Assembly: GCA_023091665.1 (NCBI GenBank)
Contig: JALJCQ010000008.1
Span: 1,488,001 to 1,552,000 of the forward strand
Length of the DNA: 64,000 nt
Direction of reading: 5' to 3'
Source: Pythium myriotylum
Lineage: Eukaryota; Oomycota; Peronosporomycetes; Pythiales; Pythiaceae
Positions 8,809 through 18,267 of the stretch are shown one piece after another. The stretch's first letter is position 1, and each line of letters begins with the position of its first letter. The notes under the pieces were generated by a model. That model saw only the letters and a program-made list of their open reading frames with translations, made no database searches and was not told the DNA's origin. Made by a program: the position numbers and the translations under genes.

Positions 8809-11094
8809 CTACGCGAGTGAGTCGTCGGTCGCGCGGCCGCCGTAGTCCGAGCTGGCGCGACTGAAGAGGGAGTCGGTGCTTCCACGGATGAACGAGTCGG
8901 CGTTCGAGCCGCGGATGATCGAATCGGCGTTTGAGCCACGGTAGTCGTCCGAGTAGGAGTCGTCACGAGGCTCGTAGAACGTCTGGGCGAACGAACCGTT
9001 GTTGCTGTCGTTGTCGAACTCGATCTCTTCATCCTGGTTGAGATCGTCGTCACTCATCTCGTCGGCATCGAAGTCGTAGCTACCCTTGGCTACGTCGGTC
9101 TCGTCATCGAGGATGTTCACACTGTAGGAAGAAGCTGGGGCAGAGACCTCCACAACGGACTGCTGCTTCGGAATCGAGGCGCTGCTAGTACGCGAACCAC
9201 GGCTCTCGGCCTGTTGCTGCGGCACCGACGCGCTGCTAGTGCGCGAGCCACGGCTGTCGATCTGCTGCTGTGGTACCGAGGCACTGCTGGTACGCGAGCC
9301 GCGAGCGGAGCCACGAGCGGAGCCACGCTGTTCGGCCTGCGCGGCGCTGCCTCCACGCGACTGGCGGGCCGCACTCGCAGCGCCAATGGCCCCGACAGCA
9401 TGAAAGGACGAGTCATCGCCGAATTCGAACTCCATGTTGCTGCTCACAATAGAGTCGTTCATCGGGTCCGGGATCGTCATGGCCTTGACAAACGAGTCGG
9501 TTGGCACGAAGGTGCCGACGTCCTCGTCGATCGTGTCTTCGGACGAGACCGAGACCGACTGGTACGGCGGCTGCTGCTGGTACGGCGGCGGCGCGACCGA
9601 CGCGCTGCTCATGAATGACGAGTCCGATTCGGCATGAGACGGGCGTGAGAAACTCGACTTGGAGCTGCCCGACTCGTGGCCCGAGTCAAGGATCGACGGG
9701 CCCATGCGGACAACCGCAGGAGCCACGATGTTACCAGGAGCGAAAGGCGTTGGTGCAGCCATGGCGGCCGCGTTCACTGGAGTGGGCATGGAGCCGTGGG
9801 AGACCTGCTGCGTGTTCGAGGGACGACGGAACTCGTAGCTGACACGCTGCGGAGAGAGCGCGGCGACTGGCGGTGGGGCCGGGCGGTTCTGGTTGTGCGG
9901 GTCGCGGCCATCGGCAGGCGTGATACCGACCGACTCGAAGTCGAGGCTGCTGTTGTTGCCGTTGCGATCGGTCTTGGCGTCGGCTTCCTCCATCTTGCGG
10001 CGGCGGTTGACGAGCGCGAAGCCGCTGATACCAACGAGAGCGCAGATCACACCGGCCACGACGATGACGACGCCCCACGAGCTGCCGCCCGAGTTCGAGT
10101 GGCCAGCCGAGTTGCTGATGGCGCCTCCGTCACTCAGCGGGTTCACCGTGCTGGAGGTCGGAGTCTCGGGGTCCTCGGTCGGCTTTTCAGCCGAGCCCGT
10201 GCTTCCAGCAGGCGAAGGAGCGACGGTGGCTGGCTTTCCATCAGCGGCGGGAGGCGCTGCAACGCTGCCGGCACCGGTGGCTGGCTTGGCAGGCGTCGAG
10301 CCCGGCGTGGCTGGAGTGCTCGGAGCCGGAGACGAGCCGGGGGCAGGAGTCGAGCCCGGGGTCGCCGGGGTCGTTGGGGCGTTCGTCTTTTTGTCACCGG
10401 GCGCCTCAGATGACGGAGCCGGCGTCGACGAGCCTGGCTCTGGCGTCGCGGTCGTCTCGGACGGCGTCGACGGCGTCTGCGTGGGCTCGGAAGAGGACGA
10501 GCTCGGCTTGGGTGTCGCCGTCGTGGTCGTCGGCACGGGACTGGAGGAGCTCGGCTTGGTCGTCGCCGGAGTCTGAGGAGCAGGCGTGGCCTGCGGAGTC
10601 TGGGGCTGTGGGCGTTGTGGCGCCGGCGTGGCCTGCGGCGTCTGTGGCTGCGGCGACTGAGGGGCCTGTGTAGCAATCGTCATGGGGCCGCCGTCCTGAG
10701 GAGCCTTGGTGCTAACCGTCATGGGGCCGCCGTCCTGAGGAGCCTTGGTGCTAATCGTCATGGGGCCTCCATCCTTCGTGGAGTCGGCACTGCCGCTCGA
10801 CGGAGGGCGAGACGTCGTCGGCGCCGGCGTGGAGGGAGTAGGCGTCGACCCGGAGCCGGAGGACGGAGCGCCAGCAGGCGACGGCGCGGTCGACCAGGAC
10901 GTCGACCAGGAGGTGCCGCCCGTGGACGGCCCAGTCGTGGCCGTGGTCTCGGAGATGATCTTGCCCGTGCTGTCCTTGACGATCGTGCGCGTGACGCCGT
11001 TCGTCGTCGTGGTCGTCGTCGTGGTCATTTCCTGTGCTAGCACACTCGCGCTGAGCAGCGCGAGCGCGACGCAGAGCCTACGACACGTGAGCAT
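8809..11094 (-). CDS. Mucin-like single-pass surface protein 1
   Basis: A 761-residue protein. The frame opens upstream, but the ATG at 11094 gives a textbook signal peptide (MLTCRRLCVALALLSASVLA, cleavage near AQ). The ectodomain to about residue 330 is almost entirely Thr/Ser/Pro/Ala, with three tandem GGPMTISTKAPQD-type units and two QPQTPQATPAP units, as in heavily O-glycosylated mucin-like proteins of oomycete cell surfaces. One transmembrane helix (about 337-361, VVIVVAGVICALVGISGFAL) is followed by RRRK. The 400-residue cytoplasmic tail is Ser- and acid-rich, with three SRGSRTSSASVPQQQ-type repeats. Architecture and tail motifs (AQTFYEPRDDSYSDD) resemble the two genes at 11670 and 18268. 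A role as wall-to-cytoplasm sensor or anchor is inference only. Confidence 0.8.
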   Translation of the reverse strand: MLTCRRLCVALALLSASVLAQEMTTTTTTTTNGVTRTIVKDSTGKIISETTATTGPSTGGTSWSTSWSTAPSPAGAPSSGSGSTPTPSTPAPTTSRPPSSGSADSTKDGGPMTISTKAPQDGGPMTVSTKAPQDGGPMTIATQAPQSPQPQTPQATPAPQRPQPQTPQATPAPQTPATTKPSSSSPVPTTTTATPKPSSSSSEPTQTPSTPSETTATPEPGSSTPAPSSEAPGDKKTNAPTTPATPGSTPAPGSSPAPSTPATPGSTPAKPATGAGSVAAPPAADGKPATVAPSPAGSTGSAEKPTEDPETPTSSTVNPLSDGGAISNSAGHSNSGGSSWGVVIVVAGVICALVGISGFALVNRRRKMEEADAKTDRNGNNSSLDFESVGITPADGRDPHNQNRPAPPPVAALSPQRVSYEFRRPSNTQQVSHGSMPTPVNAAAMAAPTPFAPGNIVAPAVVRMGPSILDSGHESGSSKSSFSRPSHAESDSSFMSSASVAPPPYQQQPPYQSVSVSSEDTIDEDVGTFVPTDSFVKAMTIPDPMNDSIVSSNMEFEFGDDSSFHAVGAIGAASAARQSRGGSAAQAEQRGSARGSARGSRTSSASVPQQQIDSRGSRTSSASVPQQQAESRGSRTSSASIPKQQSVVEVSAPASSYSVNILDDETDVAKGSYDFDADEMSDDDLNQDEEIEFDNDSNNGSFAQTFYEPRDDSYSDDYRGSNADSIIRGSNADSFIRGSTDSLFSRASSDYGGRATDDSLA

Positions 11095-11669
11095 CGTCGT
11101 GGGCAGGGAGCTCGGATTATAAAGCAGCGCCGACGAGGGCTCCGAGAGATAGAAATGACTAAATGGCCGTGCGGCGAGCGCGACGTGCGGCAGGCACCTA
11201 GATAAGTTGCGAGTGCAGCGGGTCGCCTGTCCCACGTTGCACGGCGTCGTGGTCCATAGACGTCATGTAGGGACGGAGCGTGGACTGTCCCGACTCCCGT
11301 GGGCGTTCCGAGCCTGGACAGGGAAAGACAGCGACGCGCGGCCTGACACGCGCGCAGCTGGCGGATGGGCGCGACGGGGTTTCTCCGTGCCGGCTCACTT
11401 GAGCAAGCTGGTCCGCCCTCGTCTTTGACGAGGAGCTGCCGGCCTTTCTCGGCATGTCGAGAGTCAGTCAAAAACTCAGCGAAGAATCAGCGCCGACTGG
11501 CTCTCTGCGGCTGCTGATCGGCAACAAGAGCTGCTCGGTGGAGCAGGTCTTTACGTCTACTGAAATAATTTAGAGCGCAAGCTAATGGGGGGAAACTGCT
11601 GCAAGACGAACAGGGCATCTAAAGCTTGGGAGCAGGCTGTCTGTCGCCGCTAGACGTCTGCCTGGGACG
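11095..11669. other. Intergenic region between two minus-strand surface-protein genes
   Basis: It holds the promoter of the gene ending at 8809 and the 3' side of the gene starting at 13832. On the minus strand a TTTATAAT string lies about 20 bases upstream of the 11094 start codon and may be a core promoter element or part of a short leader. No other gene was seen. Confidence 0.4.
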
Positions 11670-13832
11670 TCAGTAATTGTCGTACGAGTTGCTCCGGCCG
11701 CGACTCGACAGGTCGTCGTCGTCGTCGCTGAAGTCGCTATCGTCGTCGTGGAACTCGTCGCCGCTGCTGACGTCCGAGCCCCCACGAGCAAATTCTTTCT
11801 TTGCTGCTTGTTCCTTGACGTACGAGTCGCCGAGTAGCGTGGGTGCCGACTCACGGTCGTCAAAGTCGCTGCCGTCGTCGCTGAACACGCCACTGCCGTA
11901 GCGGTCGCCAGTGTCACCAGCTCTACTGCTGTCGTAGCCACTGGACACACTGGAGAGATTGCTTCGCTCGGACCCGACGAACGATGTGCCTTCTCCCTCA
12001 TCATAGTCGTCTTCTTCGGGGTCCGAGTCGTCAAAGTCTCCAACATCCGAATAGACGTTCGAGTCCTGACGGGGCATCGCCTTGGACGCGCCACTCCAAG
12101 GGTTGCCTTGCTTGGAATGGCCACTGTTGGTGTCGTGGAGCGACGACAGGCTCCCCGCACTTTCGGCATCGATATCCACATCGCCATCGGCGTCTTCTTC
12201 TTCTTCGTCATCATCATCGCCCAGGTCGTTTTCTCCTGACTCACGGCTCGTGTAGAATTGGGCAACCGCGCTCTCCGTCATTGATGAGCTGAGACTGGCG
12301 TAGGAGCCGACCGAATTGCTAAAGTCGTCGTTCGTCTCCCGGTACGGTTTGGGCTTGCCACTTGCAGTGAGTGAGTTGAAGCCGGTGATGTGGTCGCTTG
12401 CGTCACTCGAGAACGACTCGTTGTTGAGCGGATCCACGGTCACAATGTCGCTGCGAGGAGTCAGCACGTCGAAAGCAGGATCGTGCAGATCCACCGAGTC
12501 CCCGTACTGGGGCGGACTATCCAAGCTTCGGGGAGAGCTCGCTCGCGTCATCATTGGCTTGGGCCCAAGAATATGGCTCAAGCTGTTGTCATGACCTTCC
12601 GGGCCTGGAGGCGGGGGCTGCGCGTAGTACTGTGGCGGACGTACAGGGGATAGTTGTGTATATCCTGGAGCATTTCGTGAGGACGCTTGAAGGTCACGAT
12701 GGTCTCGTCGCGTGTCAGCTTTGTCATCATCATCTTCGTTCCGAGCTTTTGTGTACACGAACAAACCCGCAGCAAGCACCACGAACGCGATCGCACCGAC
12801 GATCAGGCCGATCATGAGGGGGCTCGACTTCGATGAGCCCTTCACTGCTGACGTCTCCGCAGTCTCGGATGGATTAGACGGCGACGGCGTTGTTTTCACG
12901 GACGCTTCCTGCATGGAGGCCGACGGGGGTGGAGTTGATTTCGGTGTCAGCGATGGCACCGCTGTCGAGGGTTCGGGCGTGCTTTCCGTCTCGTTCTTGG
13001 TCGGATTCAACGATGGTGGCGTTGTAGCGGGCGGTTCAGTGGTGACGACACCCGCTCCGGGCGTCAGCTTTGGCACCGGTGGCTGCGTCGGCGGTGCGTT
13101 TGCTGGTGGCGCGTCAGTGAGCGATGGAAGAGGAGTAATTGGATCTGGACTGATCACCTCGCTAGGCTCGGGTGTAGGCTCCGGCGTCGGGGTCGGCGTC
13201 GGTGGTGGCGTCGGCTTCGGTGTCGGTGTCGGTGTCGGGCGCTGTGTTGGCGGTGGAGTCGTCCGAGGCGTTGGCGGTGGCGACGGCGGTGGAGCTGGTG
13301 CTGGAGTCGGTGCTGGAGCTGGCCTCGGTGTTGGCGGTGGATTCGGGCGTGGCGCAGGGGTCGGGTCAGGCCGTGGAGTAGGCGCTGGTGTCGGCTCGGG
13401 AGTCGGCGCCTGTGTTGGCGGCGGAGTAGGCGCTCTGGTCGGCGGCGCGGTGGTCGGTGGTGGAGGCGACGGCGACGGCGCCCGTGTAGTCAGCGCAGGC
13501 GACGGCGTCAGCAACGGCGGCCGTGACGTCGGAGGAATCGTCGGCGCCTGCAGTGGCGGTATCGAAGGTTGTGGAGTTGTCACTCGAGGCGACGGCACCG
13601 GCGAGGGTCGAGGCGAGGGCGCGATATCCCCGAAGGACGATCCATTCTGCGCGTAGCACACGGCCAGCATCAGGTACACGTAGACCAGCAGCGGGGCCAA
13701 GGTCCGCCGCCGCCGCCGCGTGCGGTGGTGGGTCTGCTCTATCCGCGGACTCGGTCGACTGCCGTCGGAGGACGACATGTCCTGCGACCGGGCGCGCACG
13801 CGTATCCGCCGCGGCGCAAGGAGGTCGCTCAT
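11670..13832 (-). CDS. Mucin-like single-pass surface protein 2
   Basis: A 720-residue protein from the ATG at 13832; a second ATG at 13778 is an alternative. A basic N-terminus leads to a signal or signal-anchor helix (LAPLLVYVYLMLAVCYAQ, about residues 47-64). The ectodomain to about 330 is dominated by Pro/Thr with dozens of TPAPTPxP-like repeats, a rod-like, O-glycosylated type of sequence. One transmembrane helix lies near 335-358 (MIGLIVGAIAFVVLAAGLFV), and the long tail is rich in Ser, Asp and Glu (YSDVGDFDDSDPEEDDYDEG). The tail motifs ESAVAQFYTSRESG and DVDIDAESAGSL have counterparts in the gene at 18268 (EAEFTQYYSDSAVT and DVDIDTDDEDIDG), which supports paralogy. Function is unknown. 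Confidence 0.8.
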   Translation of the reverse strand: MSDLLAPRRIRVRARSQDMSSSDGSRPSPRIEQTHHRTRRRRRTLAPLLVYVYLMLAVCYAQNGSSFGDIAPSPRPSPVPSPRVTTPQPSIPPLQAPTIPPTSRPPLLTPSPALTTRAPSPSPPPPTTAPPTRAPTPPPTQAPTPEPTPAPTPRPDPTPAPRPNPPPTPRPAPAPTPAPAPPPSPPPTPRTTPPPTQRPTPTPTPKPTPPPTPTPTPEPTPEPSEVISPDPITPLPSLTDAPPANAPPTQPPVPKLTPGAGVVTTEPPATTPPSLNPTKNETESTPEPSTAVPSLTPKSTPPPSASMQEASVKTTPSPSNPSETAETSAVKGSSKSSPLMIGLIVGAIAFVVLAAGLFVYTKARNEDDDDKADTRRDHRDLQASSRNAPGYTQLSPVRPPQYYAQPPPPGPEGHDNSLSHILGPKPMMTRASSPRSLDSPPQYGDSVDLHDPAFDVLTPRSDIVTVDPLNNESFSSDASDHITGFNSLTASGKPKPYRETNDDFSNSVGSYASLSSSMTESAVAQFYTSRESGENDLGDDDDEEEEDADGDVDIDAESAGSLSSLHDTNSGHSKQGNPWSGASKAMPRQDSNVYSDVGDFDDSDPEEDDYDEGEGTSFVGSERSNLSSVSSGYDSSRAGDTGDRYGSGVFSDDGSDFDDRESAPTLLGDSYVKEQAAKKEFARGGSDVSSGDEFHDDDSDFSDDDDDLSSRGRSNSYDNY

Positions 13833-15021
13833 GTTCGGTGCTCGCCCCTTCTTACTGTTCCGTTCGCATCCAGCTGAGCCTCGCGTAAAGGACGTAAATG
13901 AGCGGCGGCAGGGGCGAGTACCAGGCTGGTGCCCGCGGCGTTTCATGAGACCAAGTGGCTCAACGAAGCCTCTCCATACTGGGCGCTAATGGTGCGGTAA
14001 AGGCGTTCCGCGCGAGCGTCAAGCGTGGATATCACCACCAGCTGGACGCGGGGGGAGATCACGCTCAAGTTGCCCCATCTGGCTATCTTCGAGTCAGAAA
14101 CCTGCGCTGTTGGCTGACAAGTATGCGCTTTTACAGGTTTTAACGCCTCTTTCAGTAATTTATGCTGTCTACATGGCTAGATCTGTAAGAATTGCGGACA
14201 CGGCATGTGACCAGCCCGTGGGATCGGCAGTGTTGACAGCGAACTGGGTGTCTACCTCGCGGCCACGACCGCTCTCCACGGCTGCCTTGGCCCTTACCAT
14301 GTGCCGCTGCACTAATGCGGCCATGGGTGGAGACCGTCGCGAGGCTCCGCAAACTGCGAGGGCCACCTGCCCTGGACGCGCTCGCGGCGTGGGACAATCG
14401 ATGGCCGCGCGTCGCGAAAGAAGACGCGTGTCCATCACTCGATCTCCCTGTCCGATTGACGCACGCGACACGGGCCCCTCTCACTCTGTCCTCAGAGCCA
14501 CGAGTCCCGAGTCGCATTCTTGAATGTCACCGCCCGGAAGCTGGTGTCCTTGAAGCGTTTCAGCAGGTCAGGGGGTACGTTACGTAACCCTTGCGTGTGT
14601 TTTACAGAACCCGTTCTATCGCTATCTCAAAACCAGGTGCGTACCACTTGACCTGTACACTGCTCCCTGCGTTGTAGAATCCTCTCGGGTCGGAAAAGAA
14701 AACGCTATGCGCTTTCCCGATATCGACGGTACGCGCCCTTCTCTCTCTTCCGCGCGCTCCCTTCCTTCCATGGGATCTCAAAGCGGCGTCGACGCGAAGT
14801 GTCTGCGCAGCCATTTCGACGCATCCCCTCTCTCCTCTTCTCCACTTCGCCACTGGCTCCACCTTGAAGTGGCCCATCCGGACACCTGAACCGTGGGTTC
14901 GGGTTCGTGACAGCAGGCCAGCTGGACTCGGGGGCTTCCGCGCAAGAGAGCGCTCGTCGTCCCTCCCCCGCGTCCGTAGAACCGACGACAAGCCGAAGAA
15001 GCGCGCCACTTCGCACACGCC
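13833..15021. other. Long intergenic region, no gene recognised
   Basis: About 1.2 kb between divergently transcribed genes. Open frames on both strands (for example 14152-14517 and 14602-15018) lack domains, helices or plausible codon use and look like chance frames in GC-rich DNA. The region must hold the promoters of the minus-strand surface protein and of the FHA-PP2C gene. Confidence 0.45.
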
Positions 15022-17509
15022 ATGCAGAACGCCGACCCAGTCGAGAAAATGGCCAACGGAAGCGCGCCCAACAGCACGCCCGTCGTCGCGAGCCTCGCCG
15101 GCCTCAGCAAGAGCGCGCCCACGTCGGCCTCGGGCGTCTCCACGGGCGGCGTCGAGTACGCCGAGGACGCCGCCACGCTCAAGCGCAACGCCGACATGCC
15201 CGCCACACTAGGTACGACCCAATTGTCCTCGTCCTTGGAACGAATTCGCGACGTGACAGGCTGGGTGTCGCAGAGGTGCTGCGCAAGTATGACGACATGG
15301 ACAACCGCCGCCGGTCGGCGACACTACGAGTGGACTCGTCCAGTGAGTCAACGCGGTGGGAGCTTTGGCACGAGGAACTGACGCGTTTAACATGTCGTGC
15401 TCTGCGCAGTCTCGTCCTCGGATTCGCGCCGCGCCAGCAGCCTGGACCGCGCGCGCCAGTCGGGCGTCAACCGCCTCATGCACAGGCCGTCGAGCATTCT
15501 CAGCGGCAACAGCAGTATTTACATCGTCAGCGCCAACGACCCGGAGTCGCATGCGGCTGACCCGACGGGAGAGACAGCCGCCGACAGCCCGCCGAGCTCC
15601 ACTGACGGCGTCAAGTGGAGCCACGTCGTGCTCAAGATGACGGCGTTTTCGGACGACGACCACATCACCAGCTTCCGCTTTGGCGTCGAAGGCGGCAGCA
15701 TCGGCCGCGCCGACACCAACGACGCATCGATTCCGGCGGACAAACTGCTCGCGACTGAGGAGCACGCGCGCGTGATCTACCGCCACGGCCGGTTCTATAT
15801 TACCAACGGATCCCCGAGCAACAGCGGCACGTTCATTCGGCTCTCGGGCTGTGGGACCAACCCGTTGCTTGCAGCTGAAGAAGACAAAATGCAGTGGCCG
15901 CTAGACGAAGGCAGCGTTTTCCGTGCAGGTAAATCGGATTTCCACGTGACAAAGTTTGACGAGGCGACGCAGAGCATCGAGGTCGCCGCGAAAGCTGGCA
16001 AGCTCGGCGGCAAAACGTTTACGATCGGCCCGGAAGGCGCAGGCATCGGTCGCTCGGCTGACAATCTCATCCACGCAGGCGACGGCGAGTTATCGAGAAA
16101 GCATTGTGCGATTTGGTTCGATGACCTCACGAGCCGATTTTATCTGATCGATTTGGACTCGACCAACGGCACGTTCATGAAGCTCTGTGGCCCGTACGAT
16201 GAACCGTATCGGTTAGAGATCGGTGACGATTTGCTCGTCTCGCAGACTTGTCTTACTGTCAACAGGTTCGACTACGGAGCCCATGCGAACGTCGGAGCGC
16301 GCAAACAAATGGAAGATGCACACGCAATTATTCAGGACCTCAACGTCGCGCCGCTGACCCACATGGGGCTTGCTCCGCAAAGCTACTTTGCCGTGTACGA
16401 CGGCCACGGCGGTGCCGAGGCGTCATCATATCTAGGGGAGACTCTGCATCTCAACATTCTGAGCGAATTCCGGTCCAAGCGCAAGTCGTTTGATCCGGAG
16501 GCCGACGAGCCGATTAGCGACACTCAACTTTACAACAAGATTGAAGAATGCCTCACGATGGCATTCCAGCGTACAGACGATGATTTTCTGAGCGAATCCG
16601 AGCGACCACAGGCTGGTAGCACAGCGACGACCGTGTTCATCGCAGGAAACCAGATTTTTGTGGCCAACGTGGGCGATTCTCGAACGGTGCTTAGCCGCAA
16701 CGGCGTCGCTGTACGTCTATCGAACGACCACAAACCCAATCGGCCCGACGAAGCGCAGAGGATACGAGACACGGGCGGGTTCGTGATCCACGGCCGCGTC
16801 ATGGGTGAACTTGCTGTCTCTCGTGCGTTCGGTGACTCTCCGTTCAAGACGTTCGAGTTACCAGAACCACCAGCTCAGGACGGCCAGGACGGTGCCAACT
16901 CCAAGCCGCGTAGCGAGTACGACTCGCAAGAACTGCCTGTGAATCCGAACGAGATCCTGAAAGGTCCGCTCGTGATTGCGACGCCCGAGATCACGCGAAC
17001 AGAACTTACAGGTACGTTCCATGTGTGTGTGTGGGGGGGGGCAATTTTGCAGCCACATGATGAGGATGAGTGACCCTTCTGTGTGGGTGTCTCCAATCAG
17101 ACCAAGAAGAGTTCCTTCTTCTTGCCAGTGACGGTCTCTATGATGTTCTGAAAGACCAAGAGGCCATCAACTTTGTGCGACGGAAGATTGTGGAGCTCGG
17201 CGACGTGCAGCGTGCAGTCGAGGTGCGTCATGTCTGTCGTCGGCTGGCTTTTCGTTGAGTCTCGCTCTGACTCTTCCCGACTCCTTGGTGATACAGGCGA
17301 TGGTCGAGCACGCGATCGTCCAGCAGCGTTCTATGGACAACGTGACTGCTGTTGTGGTCATGTTCAAGGAGCCGAGGGATATTGCCTTGGCGATGGCCGC
17401 CGCATCGACAAATCCAGAATCAACAAATGCCATTTTGATGGGCAGCAGTACGGCGAGCGCCGTGCCCACGCCTCCGGTAACAGTGACGTCGTTCTCGCCA
17501 ACGAGCTGA
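15022..17509 (+). CDS. Tandem FHA-FHA-PP2C protein phosphatase (5 exons)
   Basis: Exons 15022-15211, 15274-15342, 15410-17011, 17101-17222 and 17297-17509 join in frame with GT-AG introns of 62, 67, 89 and 74 bp to give 731 residues. FHA domain 1 lies at about 155-235 (IGRADTN, EEHARVIY, NSGTFIRL) and FHA domain 2 at about 285-365 (IGRSADN, LSRKHCAIW, DSTNGTF). A full PP2C domain follows from about 374: ARKQMEDAH, the signature YFAVYDGHGG (about 417), VANVGDSRTVL, AVSRAFGD, LLLASDGLYD and DNVTAVVVMF (about 675). The Asp residues that bind Mn/Mg in PP2C enzymes are present, so it should be an active Ser/Thr phosphatase targeted by phosphothreonine binding. Plant KAPP also pairs FHA with PP2C but has a single FHA domain. 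The third intron contains a G9 run. Confidence 0.9.
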
Positions 17510-18267
17510 GCGGCGACGCCACTGTTCCTACTTGCACAAAGCTTAGCAGACATCTTACGACAGGCAGACACTCTTACTCCCCCCCCCCCGACCGATTTTT
17601 CTACGACAAAATACACCCCGCGATCTTCCTTCCCGCTCTCCTCCTCCACGTCCGTCCGTCCGTCGCCCGATCCTGCAGACGTGGATGGCCGCTTGGTCGT
17701 GTTGCACGCGGTGGGGAGACCATCCATTCTCGTCCAGTGTCCAATCAATCTCCAGTGGGATCGTCAGACGGTCTCGGAGACATGTAAGTGGTGTCGGCAC
17801 TGCCGTCATCGCGCTCGCGACCATGCGATACCGCCTCCCTTCCGGCAAATCTATTCAGCTCTCGAGACCTGGCCCTGCCCCCCCTCGCAGGACCCAGAGC
17901 AACGAGCGCGACTCGCCCACAGGCAGGAAGCGCCTACTAGTATTCAGTTGTTAAGCTGCAGTTCGCGACGGCCAGACTCTTTCTGCGTCGGGTCGCATGC
18001 TCGTGGCGGCACGAGATGGACCGTCCGGTCGTGCGCGTCGTCGATTGCACATGGCTCGCCTGAACCGCGCGTCCTCAGATCGGCGCCGGGGGGTCTATGG
18101 CGTTCAGTATGCTCGTCTCAGACGCGCGATCTGAGCTTTCTCAGACGCGCGGCTCTTCTCTGCTGGCGCCACTCGCTCCATCTGCAGCATCTGCAGCATC
18201 TGGCGCGGCGGCGCGCTCTCTGGCCCGACGGCGGCTTCCTCGCCGGCCCAGAACGCAATTCGACTCG
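17510..18267. other. Intergenic region
   Basis: 3' flank of the phosphatase gene and promoter of the next gene. A C10 run lies at about 17580. No gene was recognised; upstream in-frame codons of the following frame (from 18097) are judged non-coding because the ATG at 18268 opens a signal peptide. Confidence 0.4.

Noticed and set aside
9676..10676. Long open frames opposite the mucin-like gene
   Set aside because: They are antisense shadows of a GC-rich, Thr/Pro-coded frame; composition is Arg/Gly-rich with no domain, while the minus-strand frame has signal peptide, helix and tail.
12712..13656. 314-codon Gly/Val-rich frame on the plus strand
   Set aside because: Reverse-complement reading of the Pro/Thr repeats of the minus-strand surface protein.
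14152..14517. Minus-strand open frame in the 1.2-kb intergenic region
   Set aside because: Arg/Ser/His-rich chance frame, no start context or domain.
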